This document shows, one piece after another, positions 1 through 10,313 of a stretch of 64,000 nt of DNA. Position numbers and translations under genes: made by a program. The DNA is from Fomitopsis serialis (Eukaryota > Basidiomycota > Agaricomycetes > Polyporales > Fomitopsidaceae): contig NW_025955029.1 of NCBI RefSeq assembly GCF_022376445.1, forward strand, positions 151,361-215,360, given 5' to 3'. Under the pieces are notes generated by a model, which saw nothing but the letters and a program-made list of their open reading frames with translations, was not told the origin of the DNA and ran no database searches. The first letter of the stretch is position 1. Every line of letters starts with the position of its first letter.

Positions 1-1710
1 AGACGAGAGGTCAGTGCGAGAAGCGGGGGATGGAGCTTGCGCCGCTCGTGCAGACGAATCTGCTCGCACGCTGCTATTGCAGCTGGGCCTGGATGAACCG
101 TGCGAGAGTGGAATGACGCCGCACGAGGCTGTGGTTGTGATTGTCGAAACCGGTGGGGAGTGACCATCGTGATCATGGGATGCCGACAGGTTGAGAGCGA
201 GTGCACATACGGAGCGACCGTGTACCTGAGCGGACGAGTCGAGCTGAGGAGGCGTTGACGAGGACGGGCGTATGGAGCGGTTACTGGGCGCGCGGCAAAC
301 TCGCACAGCCCTGTATTCGTCCTGGGAGTCGCTCGCGCGGGGTATTCCATAGGCGGGTGACGATGTCCGATGTGCGGCCGAGGGTGTGCAACGTGAGGGG
401 GGCTCCGCTACTCCTCGCTTGTCTACGTGTTTGCTACCTAGCTGAGCAGCCGCCTCCTTGTCGACCTGGTTGCATTGCGGGCTCACGTCTATCGACCCTC
501 CACTTGCTAGCCCGTGACCGGTTCGTACCACTCGGGGATCTTTACTAGTCGGAGACCATGCCCTGGCTAAGCCGGCAGTAGTGGCACGGCTACCGGATGT
601 GCGGCGATCTCGCACGATCCGGCTTTCGTCTTCTAGGCCACCCGCACTCTGAGTCGCCTTGAAGAGGCTAAAGCACGGGTCAGACGACGGAGAGCGAGGG
701 TGAGTGAACAGCGGCGGCGTAGACACATCGGACGAGGGTGCACCGAGTGATAGCTGTACGTCGAGCGAGCCGGAACTGCTCGGGGGTCTAGGCGCATTGA
801 GGACGGACGTGTGTGCGGAATGGGAGAGCAGAGAGGAGGATGGGTCGAACGGGGTCAGAAGGGCAGAGCCTGGGCGTGGAGGAGAGACCGTTGGACAGAG
901 ACTGACAGCGGTACTTACAGCGGTCGTCCTTGGTTGTTCTTCTTGTCTATCGACCTTCCTCTCCTCTTCGTTGAACTTTCTCTCCTTTTCGTCGGCCTCC
1001 CTGTCCATCCCTTTGTAGTGAGATGTCCGTCTGTTAGTCGGGACATCCTTCACTGTTGGCTCTGTACACGTCTGCGTGGCTTGCACGTCGATCTTGTTGT
1101 TGCATTGCACACGCGCGGGGGATGGCTCGTCCTTCTGCGCTTGACTGAGGCTAGTGGAGCGGCTACCAGACGGGCGGCGGTCTCGCCCTGTCCGGTACCT
1201 GTCTTGAGAGTAGTCCGCGGGAGTAGTTTCGTAAGTAACTGGAATACCAGGACGCAAGTCAGACGGCCAGGGGCTGGTCGAAGGAGCTGAGTACGGGAGC
1301 GAGTCCGTTGATGTTTGACGGATGGAAGAGGGCGAGCGAGCATGGCAGGAAGGCGTAGCCTCGTTGATCGGAGAGTCTTGCGTCCGGTGTGCGAGTTGGA
1401 CGCACAGAAGCATAGGCGCGTCGGGCGCGAGCGTGTGATTCGAGGATTGATGTGCAGAGCACGCACGCGAAGAGCCAGATGGCTGAGATACAGGCGAGGG
1501 TTTGCACGGTAGAGTCGTCTCGATTTGTATATGCTCTCTCCCAACCTCCTGGCCTAACCTGCTCGCGCTTGGAAGCCCCCCCGTCGAGCCTTCCCATTGG
1601 CTTGTCTCCGCGATGGGCAAGGTCTCACCGAATGCTTCTGAGCGAGCTGGCGCCGCTTGCTCGTCTTCAGCGGGTGACAGACTTGCTATAAAGCTAGAAG
1701 TTGCGACGTT

Positions 1711-1737
1711 GCCGAGCGAGCGGCAGTATCGCTCGGC
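1711..1737. other. Perfect hairpin copy of the array palindrome
   Basis: GCCGAGCGA at 1711-1719 is exactly complementary to TCGCTCGGC at 1729-1737 with a 9-nt loop. This copy belongs to the family described for 1-9051 but has the longest perfect stem, and its arm sequence differs from the consensus on both sides at once. Confidence 0.75.
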
Positions 1738-4652
1738 CCAGCTTTCGTTTAGCAGGTCGTCCAAGCCGGGAGAGTCGACTATAGACGGGGAAGTCGACGA
1801 AGGCGCCGGCGAGAGGAAGCGAGGTGGAGACGTAGGCATATTGGGAACCGGCGAACGAGCCGGACGGGAAAAGGTCGAGAAGGGTGGAAGCTGTAGCGGA
1901 CCGGTTGGAGTACTCGCGGGCTTTCTTCCGCCTCGTCTCTCTGCCTGGTTGCTATCCGCGCCCAGCCGCCTGACATCTACTGACACCTCGCCTGATTGTA
2001 CGTCGCTGCTCGGATGGATAGGGCTCGGAGCTTCATCCACTGGCCTTGAAGCGATGTAGTACGGCGCAGGGGTGCGAGAGCGCTCGACTAGAGGCGGTGA
2101 CTTAGTTGGGTCAGCAGTTGGGTCGTCGGACGCGCGGCAGTTCCGCACTGTCCGGTGTTCCTCTAACTGAACCCCAGCTGGCAGAGTCTTGAAGGTCGTC
2201 GAAAGGCCGACGTATGATGATTTCGATGAGGGTGTGCATCGCTTGAGTGAGTCGAGCGGCGGGGGCGTGTGGCTCGAGGGCTGAAGTGACGAGCGCGGGC
2301 TGGAAGAGACGCGCGACGCTGGCGAAGGTGGATAGGAAGAATGCAGGAGCTTGGGCACGTCGAGCGACGACGGGTTAGCCGAAGTAGGTGTACTGATGCG
2401 ATGCGAGCATGCCGTCGCGTCGAGCAGGGACGGGAGTGCGGAACGTGGGCGTGGAGGAGAGGACGGAGGCGAGTCGGGCGACAGCGGAGACACGGTGTAT
2501 GTGCGAGGAGAGACGGATGGTGAGGGCTGATGTACGGGCATGCTCGCCGGCGTCGTCTCGACTCGCTTGTCTGTTTGTTGGCCGTCCCTGCCCGACCGGC
2601 CACAGTCCGTCTGCTTCCCGTACCATTGCTCGTATTCGCTCTTCACGACGGGCAGGGTCTCGCCATTGCGCGAATGTTCGACCCGGAGCGTTGAAGCGGA
2701 GACAGCGGAACGACTACTGGGCGCGCGGGAACATCGCACTGCCCAGTCTTCGTCCCGAGGGCCGCCTTCGCATGTGGTTGGGGTGGGCGACCAGACCTTG
2801 GGGAAGTCGTCGTCTAGCGGCCTGCTTGCGCTGGGAAGTTCTCCGCTCGAGCCTTCGTGTTGTCTTGTCTTAGCGATAGGCGACGCCTCGTCTGCGCATG
2901 CCTCAGCGCAAGTCGGCGCGGCTCGCCCGTCTTCGACAAGCAATAAGCTAGCGGTTGTGTTAATAGCCAGGCTTGAGACTGAGGGGTGGCTGCCAGACGC
3001 GCGGCGAATCCGCACGGTCCGGAGTTCGTCCTGCGGGTCGTCCGCGCGAACCGTCTCGAGGGCAACCGGACGGTCGAAATGTGAGACGGGCGACGAGGCG
3101 GAAGGAGAGGGTGCCGAGTACGGAGACGAGTTGGACGGCGATGTAGATAAGGGCGGACTTGCGGAGCGCGGACGAGAAAGGACTAACGCGACCTCCTGCC
3201 TGAGATTGGGCGGGCTCGTCGTCGCGACTGTCTCGCGGTTGTTCGATATATGAGCGTGCTTGTTTTTGCGCGTGGAGTTGGAGACTGCGAGGTGACTACC
3301 GGACGTGCGGCGGTTCCGCACAGCCCAGGATTCACTCTGCGGGCTGCTCGAGCGAACTGTTCCGATCGAGGTCGAATGACGGAGCAGTGAGGAGGGCGAT
3401 GGTGACGATGGTGCGCTTGGTAAGCGCGCTGAGCATGCAGGCGAGTTGCGAGCAGGCGAATGCGCGTGGTACGAGCTCGGAAGGGCGAGTGCGCTTGCAG
3501 AGCACGGGAACGGAGAGGACAGTGGAACATCGGGCGCGGACGCGTATGGGGGCGTACAGAGCAAAGGCGACGACACGGGCGAGCTGGCACCGAGCGAGGT
3601 GGACGCGACGGGAGCAGGCGGATACGTGGGACGCGAGTCGAGAGAGGAAGATGGTCGTAGTTGAGAAGCAGAATAGCTCACTGCAGTCTTGTTCACTTCT
3701 CTCTCTGCTCGGCGACCCTCTTCGACCTGCGAACCATACACGCGGATGGTCTTGGAGCTCGTGTCGGATGGGGTGTCTCTTTGGCTCGCCGCGCGCGTTA
3801 GTACGATAGACTCGCTGTGGTCCGGCGCTTTGGTACGAAGTTGTTCGTCTTCGAGCTTTGTTTGGCAGCTACCAAACGCGCGGCGGTTCCGCACGGTCTG
3901 GCGTCTGTCTTGTCGGCCGTCAGTTAGTTCGTGAGAGTTTCCGAGAGTAGTCGGATGGCTGGGGAGTGCAGACGCGGAGTTCGTCTGCGCGACCATCGAG
4001 GGATCGACATCGTTCCGGGCGAGTGCGCGTGGGGTTTCGCCTTCGGGCCTGAAGCCGACGACGATGGGATGGCCACCGAGCGCGTGGAGATTTCGCACTG
4101 CCCGTGAGTTGTCCTGCAGGCCAAGAGAGTCGCTGAGTCGGAGGGATGTTGGAGCGTCGAGAGTTGACACCTGCAACCGACTTGCGGACGGGAGAGACGG
4201 GGAGTGCAGGTGAGCGGACTTGCTCGCTGCAGTCGTCTCGACTCCCCTACCCTCTGTGTCGACGCTCAGGACTGGAATACTTATGCTTGCTGATCTATCA
4301 TTCGATCCTTCGCTTCGCCTCAATCCAGTCGGCACGACTGATGGAACGTCTTCTTCGCGTACGTCAGGTTGCTCGGTTCCATACATTGAGCAGGCGGCGG
4401 CGAGGTGGCTAACGGGCGTGCGGCAGTTCCGCATTGCTCGACACGAGTCCTGTGAGCCACCCCTGCGGGGAGACCGATCTAGTGAGTGATCAAGGTGTGA
4501 GGACGCGGGCGAGGGGTCAGACTGAGGCGTGACGGTACACCGGGACTGCGGGATGGAGTGACCGTGTCCTGGGAGAGCGGGCTGAGAGATTGAGGTCGTA
4601 GCTACTCGATCTCCTGATTCCTCGTTGAAGCAGCTCGTCCTCGCGACGGACG

Positions 4653-7600
4653 TCACATCCTCGGGGGCATTGACGTGCAAGTCGAGGTGACTTCAATTGG
4701 TGAGCTCGCACTTGACTGGGCGGACTTGATGCTGCGCGGATGCTCGACCTCGAGCGTCGACACCGTGAGGGCGGGCAGGCTACCGAGCGCGCGGCAGTTC
4801 CGCACTGCTCGGTACCCGTCTTGCATGCCGTCTGCGCGGGAGTATCCGAGGGAAGGCGAGTCGTCGATGCGGAAGGGAGATGACGGGGTGCTGACAAGGG
4901 GAGCAGACGAGGCTTCGAGCGAGAGCGGGGGCGCGATGCGAGGACGTGGAGGAGAAGACAGGGAAGGGAGATGGACAGGGGTACTCACTGGAGTCAACGA
5001 GACTCTCTTCTCCACTTCGTCGACTTCTCTGCACGATTCATCGCGCCGATTCGTTTTCCCACTAGCCTGTGTATCCTCCAGATGCCAGGTTGCGCACGTC
5101 GGCACGTCTTCACCCCATGGGCCCGCCGCTGAGCTTGTATCCGCGTGAACAGATGGACTCGGAGCAGCGGTGTCGATATCGGCCGTGCAGCAGTTCCGCA
5201 CCGTCCGGTGTTCGCTTAGAGTTTTCTTCGAGTTGGCCTGCGCTTGTTTTCTCTCAACCTCCGGACCGAAGACGCTTGCTCCGGGCAGCCCCCCACTCGA
5301 GCTTTCGCGTCGGCTTGTCCTGGCATTAGGCGGGGCTTCGTCTTTGTGCACCCTGCTCGAGTAGTCGGGGATCGCTCGTCTTCGGCGAGAGAAGGGATTG
5401 CCGACGCGTTAGCTGCAGGACTCAGGGCTGCAGGGTCGTTACCGGGCGCGCGGCCGTTCCGCACAGTCCGGTATTCGCCCTGCAAGCCGTCCGTGCGGAT
5501 GCCTACAGTCGAGGTCGAGAGTGAGTGCTGTAAGGGCGCAGACGCGTCGGGCGAGGGCTGGAGCGAAGAACGTGAATATGGAGGGACGGACGGAGGGGCT
5601 CTATGCACTGGAATGGACGGAGGCGAGCCAGGCGGCGAAGGACGGGAGGACGGCGAGACGTCCACAGACGGAGACGTGGAGCGTGCAAGAGCGAAGACGG
5701 ATGTAACCTCCTGCTCGAGTCTAGGTGGGGTTGCCTCACGGTAGCTAGGTACGCGGGCGAGCTCGTCTCTACGCACGGGTTTGGAGCTGACGAGGTAGCT
5801 ACCGGACGCGCGGCAACCTCGCACTGTCCGGCACTCGAGTGAGGGCGTGGACGGAAGTGCGAAGGACGAGTCGATCGAGTCGACGAAGGCGGGTGGCGGA
5901 CGGCGACGCCGACTGCAGAGCGCTTGGAGGGGCCGTAGACACGTTGAACGAGGGCGCGGGAGTATGGCACGAGGACTCCGACGCGGCGAGCGAGAAAGGG
6001 AACGTGTCGGGAGAGGGCGAAGACGCAGTGCGCAGACGAAGGACGGGCGGTGAGGGCTGAGGAACGGAAGCACTCACCGGAGTCTGTGCGACTCGTCTCT
6101 CCCTAAGGTCGACCTCCCTGTCCGAGCTCTGTTGCCTCCCTCTTGACACGACGAATTGGTTCGTATTCGCGACGAGAGGGACCTCTTTAGGCGCACCTGC
6201 CAGCACTGTCGCGTTCAGCGTGGCTGGGTCGTTGACTAGCGGCCTGCAAGTTCGATCTTGCTCGCTTGCGCGCTCTGTACTGTCAGCTGAAGGGCGACTA
6301 CCGGGCGTGAGGCGATCGAGCGCAGCTCGACATTCGTCCGGGAGGTCGTCCGCACGAGACGTCTCGCGGTTGGCTGAACGGTCGAGGCTCAAGGTAAGCG
6401 ACGAGGTACTTCCCCGGTAAGGCTTGACGCGAGTCGGCTGAGCTTTCACAACCGGCGTATATGCGGGTTGTCGGTCGTTCGTCCGCGCTGTTATCGGGAC
6501 TTCCTCGCGGGGCCTCGATGCACGCGTAGTCGAGACGGTTTCACCATCACGGAGTTGCTCGACCTGGAGTTTTGAGACGGAGACGACAGGGTGGCTACTG
6601 GGTGCACGGCAGTTCCAAGCTACCCAGCATCCTTCCTGCAATCCATCCGTGCGAGGAGTGCTGGTTGGCGTCGGCTGACTGAGGAGCGTGGATGGCGACG
6701 GAGACGAGGGCGGAGGCGTGTAACGCGAGGAAGGAGAGGAAGGCTGTGAGTGAGTGACTTCGGGACCCACTGGAGTCATTTCGACTCTCCTCTCCTCTCT
6801 GCTGGCTTCTACACTCCTCTCCTCGCGGTGCCTCATCTTTACGCTCGCTGGGGTATCTTCCGGACGCTTGGCTGCGTGCGCAGGCGCGTTCAGCAGGACG
6901 TTCTTGGTTTTGCACTGTCGTTCGACCTCGGATGTGGACACAGCGAGGATAGGTTGGCTATCGGGCGCGCGGCAGTTCCGCACTGCCCAGTAGCTTTCTC
7001 GCTGGCCGCCAGTGTGATAGGTGCCGGTCGAGGTCGGGCAGCTTAGGCGCGTGGAATCGGGCGAACGAGCGAGGCATGGAGGCGCGGGCACGTCGGACAA
7101 GATCTTGAGCATGGAATGCGGACGTGGGTGGACGGGCAAAGAGCGCGTGATCGAGTCGAGTGATGGTTGGCTGGTGGAAGTGGGCGGCGAGGACGGAAGT
7201 GAGTCGGAAGATGAGAGGGACGCAGTGGACGAGGACGAAGGCGTGGGGCGTGGACGAGGATGGATGGACGGAGAGGGTTGACGGGTAAGAAGACTTACCG
7301 CGGTCGTTCCGATTCGCATCTCCTGTCTGTCGTCCTTCCAGCCTAGGGTCCTCGTTCCTGGCACTTCCCTTCGTGATCCCTCACGTCTGTTCGTTCTTGC
7401 GATGGACGAGGGGTCATCATTACCCGTTCCTGCACGCGTGGACATGGCCTCAGTGCGTGCCTCAGTGCGCTTTGGGACGGCTTGCTCGGCTAGCTTGCGG
7501 GCAGACGAGGTGCGGTCTCCTTGGTCTTCGCACTGGGAGTTGACGGCTGCAGGCAGGCTACGGGGTGCGCGGCGGTCTCGTGCAGCCTCGTATTCGCCTT

Positions 7601-8640
7601 GCGAGCCACTCGTTCGGGTTACTCCTTGGGTCGGCAGTGAGCGGTCGGAAGTTGGAGGACGAGCGGAACGATTGTCCGGCACGCCGAGAGCTTGTGTCGC
7701 GCGGCTCTCGTGAGCAGGCACAGACGGAACAAGCAGGAGGTCTGCGGACGTGGAGAGTGGCGGTAGCACGGGCTCGGGAGCGCGAGATGGGACCGCCGGT
7801 GCATTGAACAACGACGAGGGCGCCAGGTAGGTAGATGGATGGCTGAGGAATGGCAAGGGCGAACGGTCCATCAGGTATCTTTGCGCGAGCGCCGCCTGTT
7901 CAGCAGCGGCTGTTTCACAGGCGCGAAACGCGAGGACTCGGGCTTGCCAGTATTCTCGGGACGAACTCGCGCCCGCGGGTCGTCCACCAGGCGCGCGGCG
8001 CGATCGCACGGCCTGGACATCGTTTTGAGGGCTGCCCACTCGACAAGTTCCGAGGGCCGTGGAATGGCCAAGGCGCAAGAGTGACGGTGGTGGTGCGGGC
8101 GAAGGAGTTAGCTGCGGATGGGCGAACGTGGATGGACGACGGCAGCGCGGGGAGGCGATTGCGTTGATCGAGGACGTGTTCGCGGAATGGGGACGAGGAG
8201 AGTACGAGGCGGAAGCGTGCAACGCGTGCGCGGGATCGAGGAAGGTGGAAACCGGGGAACTGTGGTACTCACCGGAGTCGACCTGACTCGGTACTCCTGC
8301 CCGTCGACCTCCCTGCTCGACCTCAAGCTGGCGGAAGCATCCTCCGGGGGCCTTGGAACACGCGTCGACGCGTCTTGCGAGGTCTTGCAGACGCAAAGCG
8401 CGCTGCTCGTCGGCGCTGCCTGTACGGCCTTCTCTGCGCTTGACCTTGCATGCGCCGAGGCGGCTTGTTCGTGGGACTTGCAGACACGCTGCGCGTGTGT
8501 TGACCGCGCCGTGGACAAGGCATCGAGTCGGGAGCTTGACGCGTCGGACTCTCGAGGGTGGGCGCGCGGTTGCTCGACTTCGGGCCTTGGACTGGCGTCA
8601 GCGGGGTGACTACCGAGCGCGCGGCAGTTCCGCACTACTC
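4653..8640 (-). CDS. Candidate repetitive multi-exon gene, unknown function
   Basis: Minus-strand reading of the best conserved units. A stop-free stretch runs 8396-5799 (865 codons) and neighbours continue at 8635-8108, 6073-5216 and 5351-4653 in other frames. Each unit carries a peptide theme: YRAVRNCRALGS, then ..VS.LEVE.., later KTNRREE-RREVD-ERRV-TPV. Directly after TPV lies a GTGAGT or GTAAGT word (minus strand; plus-strand positions 8265-8272, 6071-6077, 4981-4988, 7292-7299, and 911-918 further left), and CTGCAG-G words often precede the YR motif. The following part is rich in C and T and reads as Ser/Pro, as an intron would. Inference: repeated exons of 75-125 codons with their introns. 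An upstream reading at 9051-8635 could be a first exon. No domain recognised; it could equally be a degenerate repeat without product. Confidence 0.3.
4781..4814. other. Reference copy of the 34-nt palindrome
   Basis: TACCGAGC (4781-4788) pairs with GCTCGGTA (4807-4814) around the conserved 18-nt centre GCGCGGCAGTTCCGCACT. Other copies keep the centre and the spacing while both arms change: CCGGAT/ATCCGG (593-598, 617-622), ACTGGGC/GCCCAGT (2716-2722, 2741-2747), CCGGAC/GTCCGG (5802-5807, 5826-5831), CTGGGT/ACCCAG (6598-6603, 6622-6627), CCAGGC/GCCTGG (7987-7992, 8011-8016). On the minus strand it encodes YRAVRNCRALGS. Confidence 0.75.
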
Positions 8641-9199
8641 GGTGGTCATCTCGAAGGTCGCCCGCGAGAGTAGAGCGGTGAGCGGAGGGAAGGCGGGGTG
8701 CGAGATGGGACCGGGAGCGAGATGGCCGTCAGGAGCAAGTAGCTCAGCGCTTGACGACCTCGGGCATTCGCTCGGCGATGTAGCGCCCACGGACTTCCGC
8801 ATGAGCTCGGACCGAGCAGCTGGTGATGCTGGGCCGCAAGAAGGGAATGGGGCGGTCGAGAGCCTCGAGGCGCGATCGACGAGGCGTAGGGACCGGCGCC
8901 ACAGACGCGCGAGCTGTTCGCTGGCGCGGGAGCTCGGAATGGACTCAGAGCTCGCCATTCCGAGCATGAGAGCCAATTGGCAGATGGCATAATTAGAATG
9001 GAACCAGAATAGAGTACCTAGAGCTAGGATAGATGAAATCCAAGAGTTCACAGGGCAGTGGACCGGCTCCCTGAGTGTCCACCAATGTAAGAGTTCGTGG
9101 GCTCGGAACCCTTGACTCGGGGGCCGGGCAGCCAGGTGAACCTCGAGGATTGGCGGTCGCGGTGCAACCAGAGAAGGAAATGGAAGAGGGTAGTCGTAA

Positions 9200-9395
9200 A
9201 CAAGGCGAGGAGCGCCTGTTAGTGTCGTTAACTAGGCGGGGAGCCTAGCTATAGGTGGTGGGAGCGCGAGGAGCGTCCTAGGTCCTAGACCTGAAGCGAG
9301 GAGCCAGGTCGAGGGAAGTCCTAGGCGTGGCGAGGAGCTCAGGCCGAGGGGGATTCCTAGGCGAGGCGAGGAGCCAAGGCCGAGGACGGTCTCTA
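9200..9395. repeat. Short GCGAGGAGC repeats between array and transposon
   Basis: The word GCGAGGAGC (or a near match) occurs about six times, often followed by a TCCTAGG-like word (for example around 9204, 9267, 9296, 9329 and 9365). The composition changes to AT-richer sequence after 9440. No gene seen between 9052 and 9555. A CACTAACGG word at 9514 could be a CACTA-type terminus, but no matching inverted end was found. Confidence 0.6.
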
Positions 9396-9555
9396 CTGAA
9401 CTACTCGGACGGCGCGGCGGGTTCGCACTCGGACGAGGTAGGTGTTCAGTGTCAAGATGAGATTACCTCCAAATATGGAAGTGAGATAACTAGGTACATG
9501 ATGATGGGATCTTATCTACACTAACGGTTCATGATCTAATCTAAGAGGGCTGGCA

Positions 9556-10174
9556 ATGTGTTGCCTACCCGTAACACAGGCAGGGGCGTATGCCATGGTT
9601 TCCACCCTTCTCCTGCTTCCCCCGATATTCCTCCTGTTTGCAGCTACTCTTCTCAACGTTTCTACCATTCCGGTCATTGTTTGGTCGATCGACACACTGT
9701 TGTTGATTTTCTTCGGCTGCGGTACGTATGCATACGCAGGCACTAGCCCGCGCGAGGAGCTGATGCTCGCTCCAGAAGCCCTTCAGCCCGAAGCACCGCC
9801 TTGCCATTCGGAACCAAATGGCCGTTCGTTCACGATATTTGTGAACGGTGTTGCAGAAAAGCCGGTGCAAACAGGTGGGGTGGTCGGACGTTCGTCGAAT
9901 CCTGTCAATGACGACCTATTCAGTTGTTCGGGCCGACTACACCATACAGGACGTCCTTCGCCAGCTTAAACGACAACATACAGTCGCAAATATGCACCGG
10001 ATCCGATACTCCATATACTATGATCCTTTCAAGTCTTCAGCTCTGCGTCCACACGATCGCCTTTGCGACATGGGTGCGGGACCTCTGTCGACCCTACACA
10101 TCCGCTTTCATGTCTTGGGAGGAGCCAAGGACAAAGGAAGGGCACAAGGTCAATTTACCGGATTGAGGCTGTGA
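9556..10174 (+). CDS. Small protein: two membrane helices plus ubiquitin-like tail
   Basis: Two exons, 9556-9874 and 9924-10174, joined by a 49-bp GT-AG intron that restores the frame (189 aa; a second ATG at 9598 would give 175 aa). Residues about 15-37 and 42-60 are strongly hydrophobic and should span a membrane. The C-terminal ~100 residues (from SFTIFVNG through LRPHDRLCDMG to STLHIRFHVLGG) resemble a beta-grasp, ubiquitin-like fold, ending close to a GG pair. Similar short proteins occur beside transposase genes in mushroom genomes (recollection, not checked). It lies 140 bp upstream of the Tnp2 gene on the same strand, so it may be transposon cargo. Function unknown. Confidence 0.5.
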
Positions 10175-10313
10175 TAAATCATTAAGTCAACGTATACAGT
10201 GGACGGGGTGGACGAAGAGGGTAGCGGCGGGCAAGGGCCATCGCGGTTGCAACAGCGCACCAAAAGACGTGAGCAAGCTGCAGTTATTTGGTAGCAGCGA
10301 TATATTGATTCGG

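Larger units (their letters stand above)
1..9051 (-). repeat. Tandem array of diverged ~0.3-0.6 kb exon-like units
   Basis: The stretch is built from recurring blocks in the same order: a 34-nt quasi-palindrome, a conserved tail (TTCGTCCTGCGGGCCGTCC-like on the plus strand), a GGTCGAGG box, a purine-rich block and an ACTCACCGGAGTC box. About twenty copies of the palindrome block are visible, among them near 590, 1160, 1711, 2127, 2716, 2990, 3297, 3870, 4781, 5174, 5440, 5802, 6298, 6598, 6958, 7560, 7987 and 8612. Copies right of about 4.6 kb are better conserved. On the minus strand the units read as related peptides, but the frame changes between units, which fits either exons separated by introns or a decaying repeat. 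The array continues off the left edge. It is not a simple satellite because unit length varies. Function unknown. Confidence 0.85.

Noticed and set aside
1..9051. CRISPR-like or simple satellite interpretation of the repeat array
   Set aside because: Eukaryotic context, unit length varies and units contain several conserved blocks rather than short repeats with unique spacers.
9514..9522. CACTAACGG as the left terminus of the Tnp2 element
   Set aside because: No matching inverted terminus or target duplication was found to the right of 14.6 kb.
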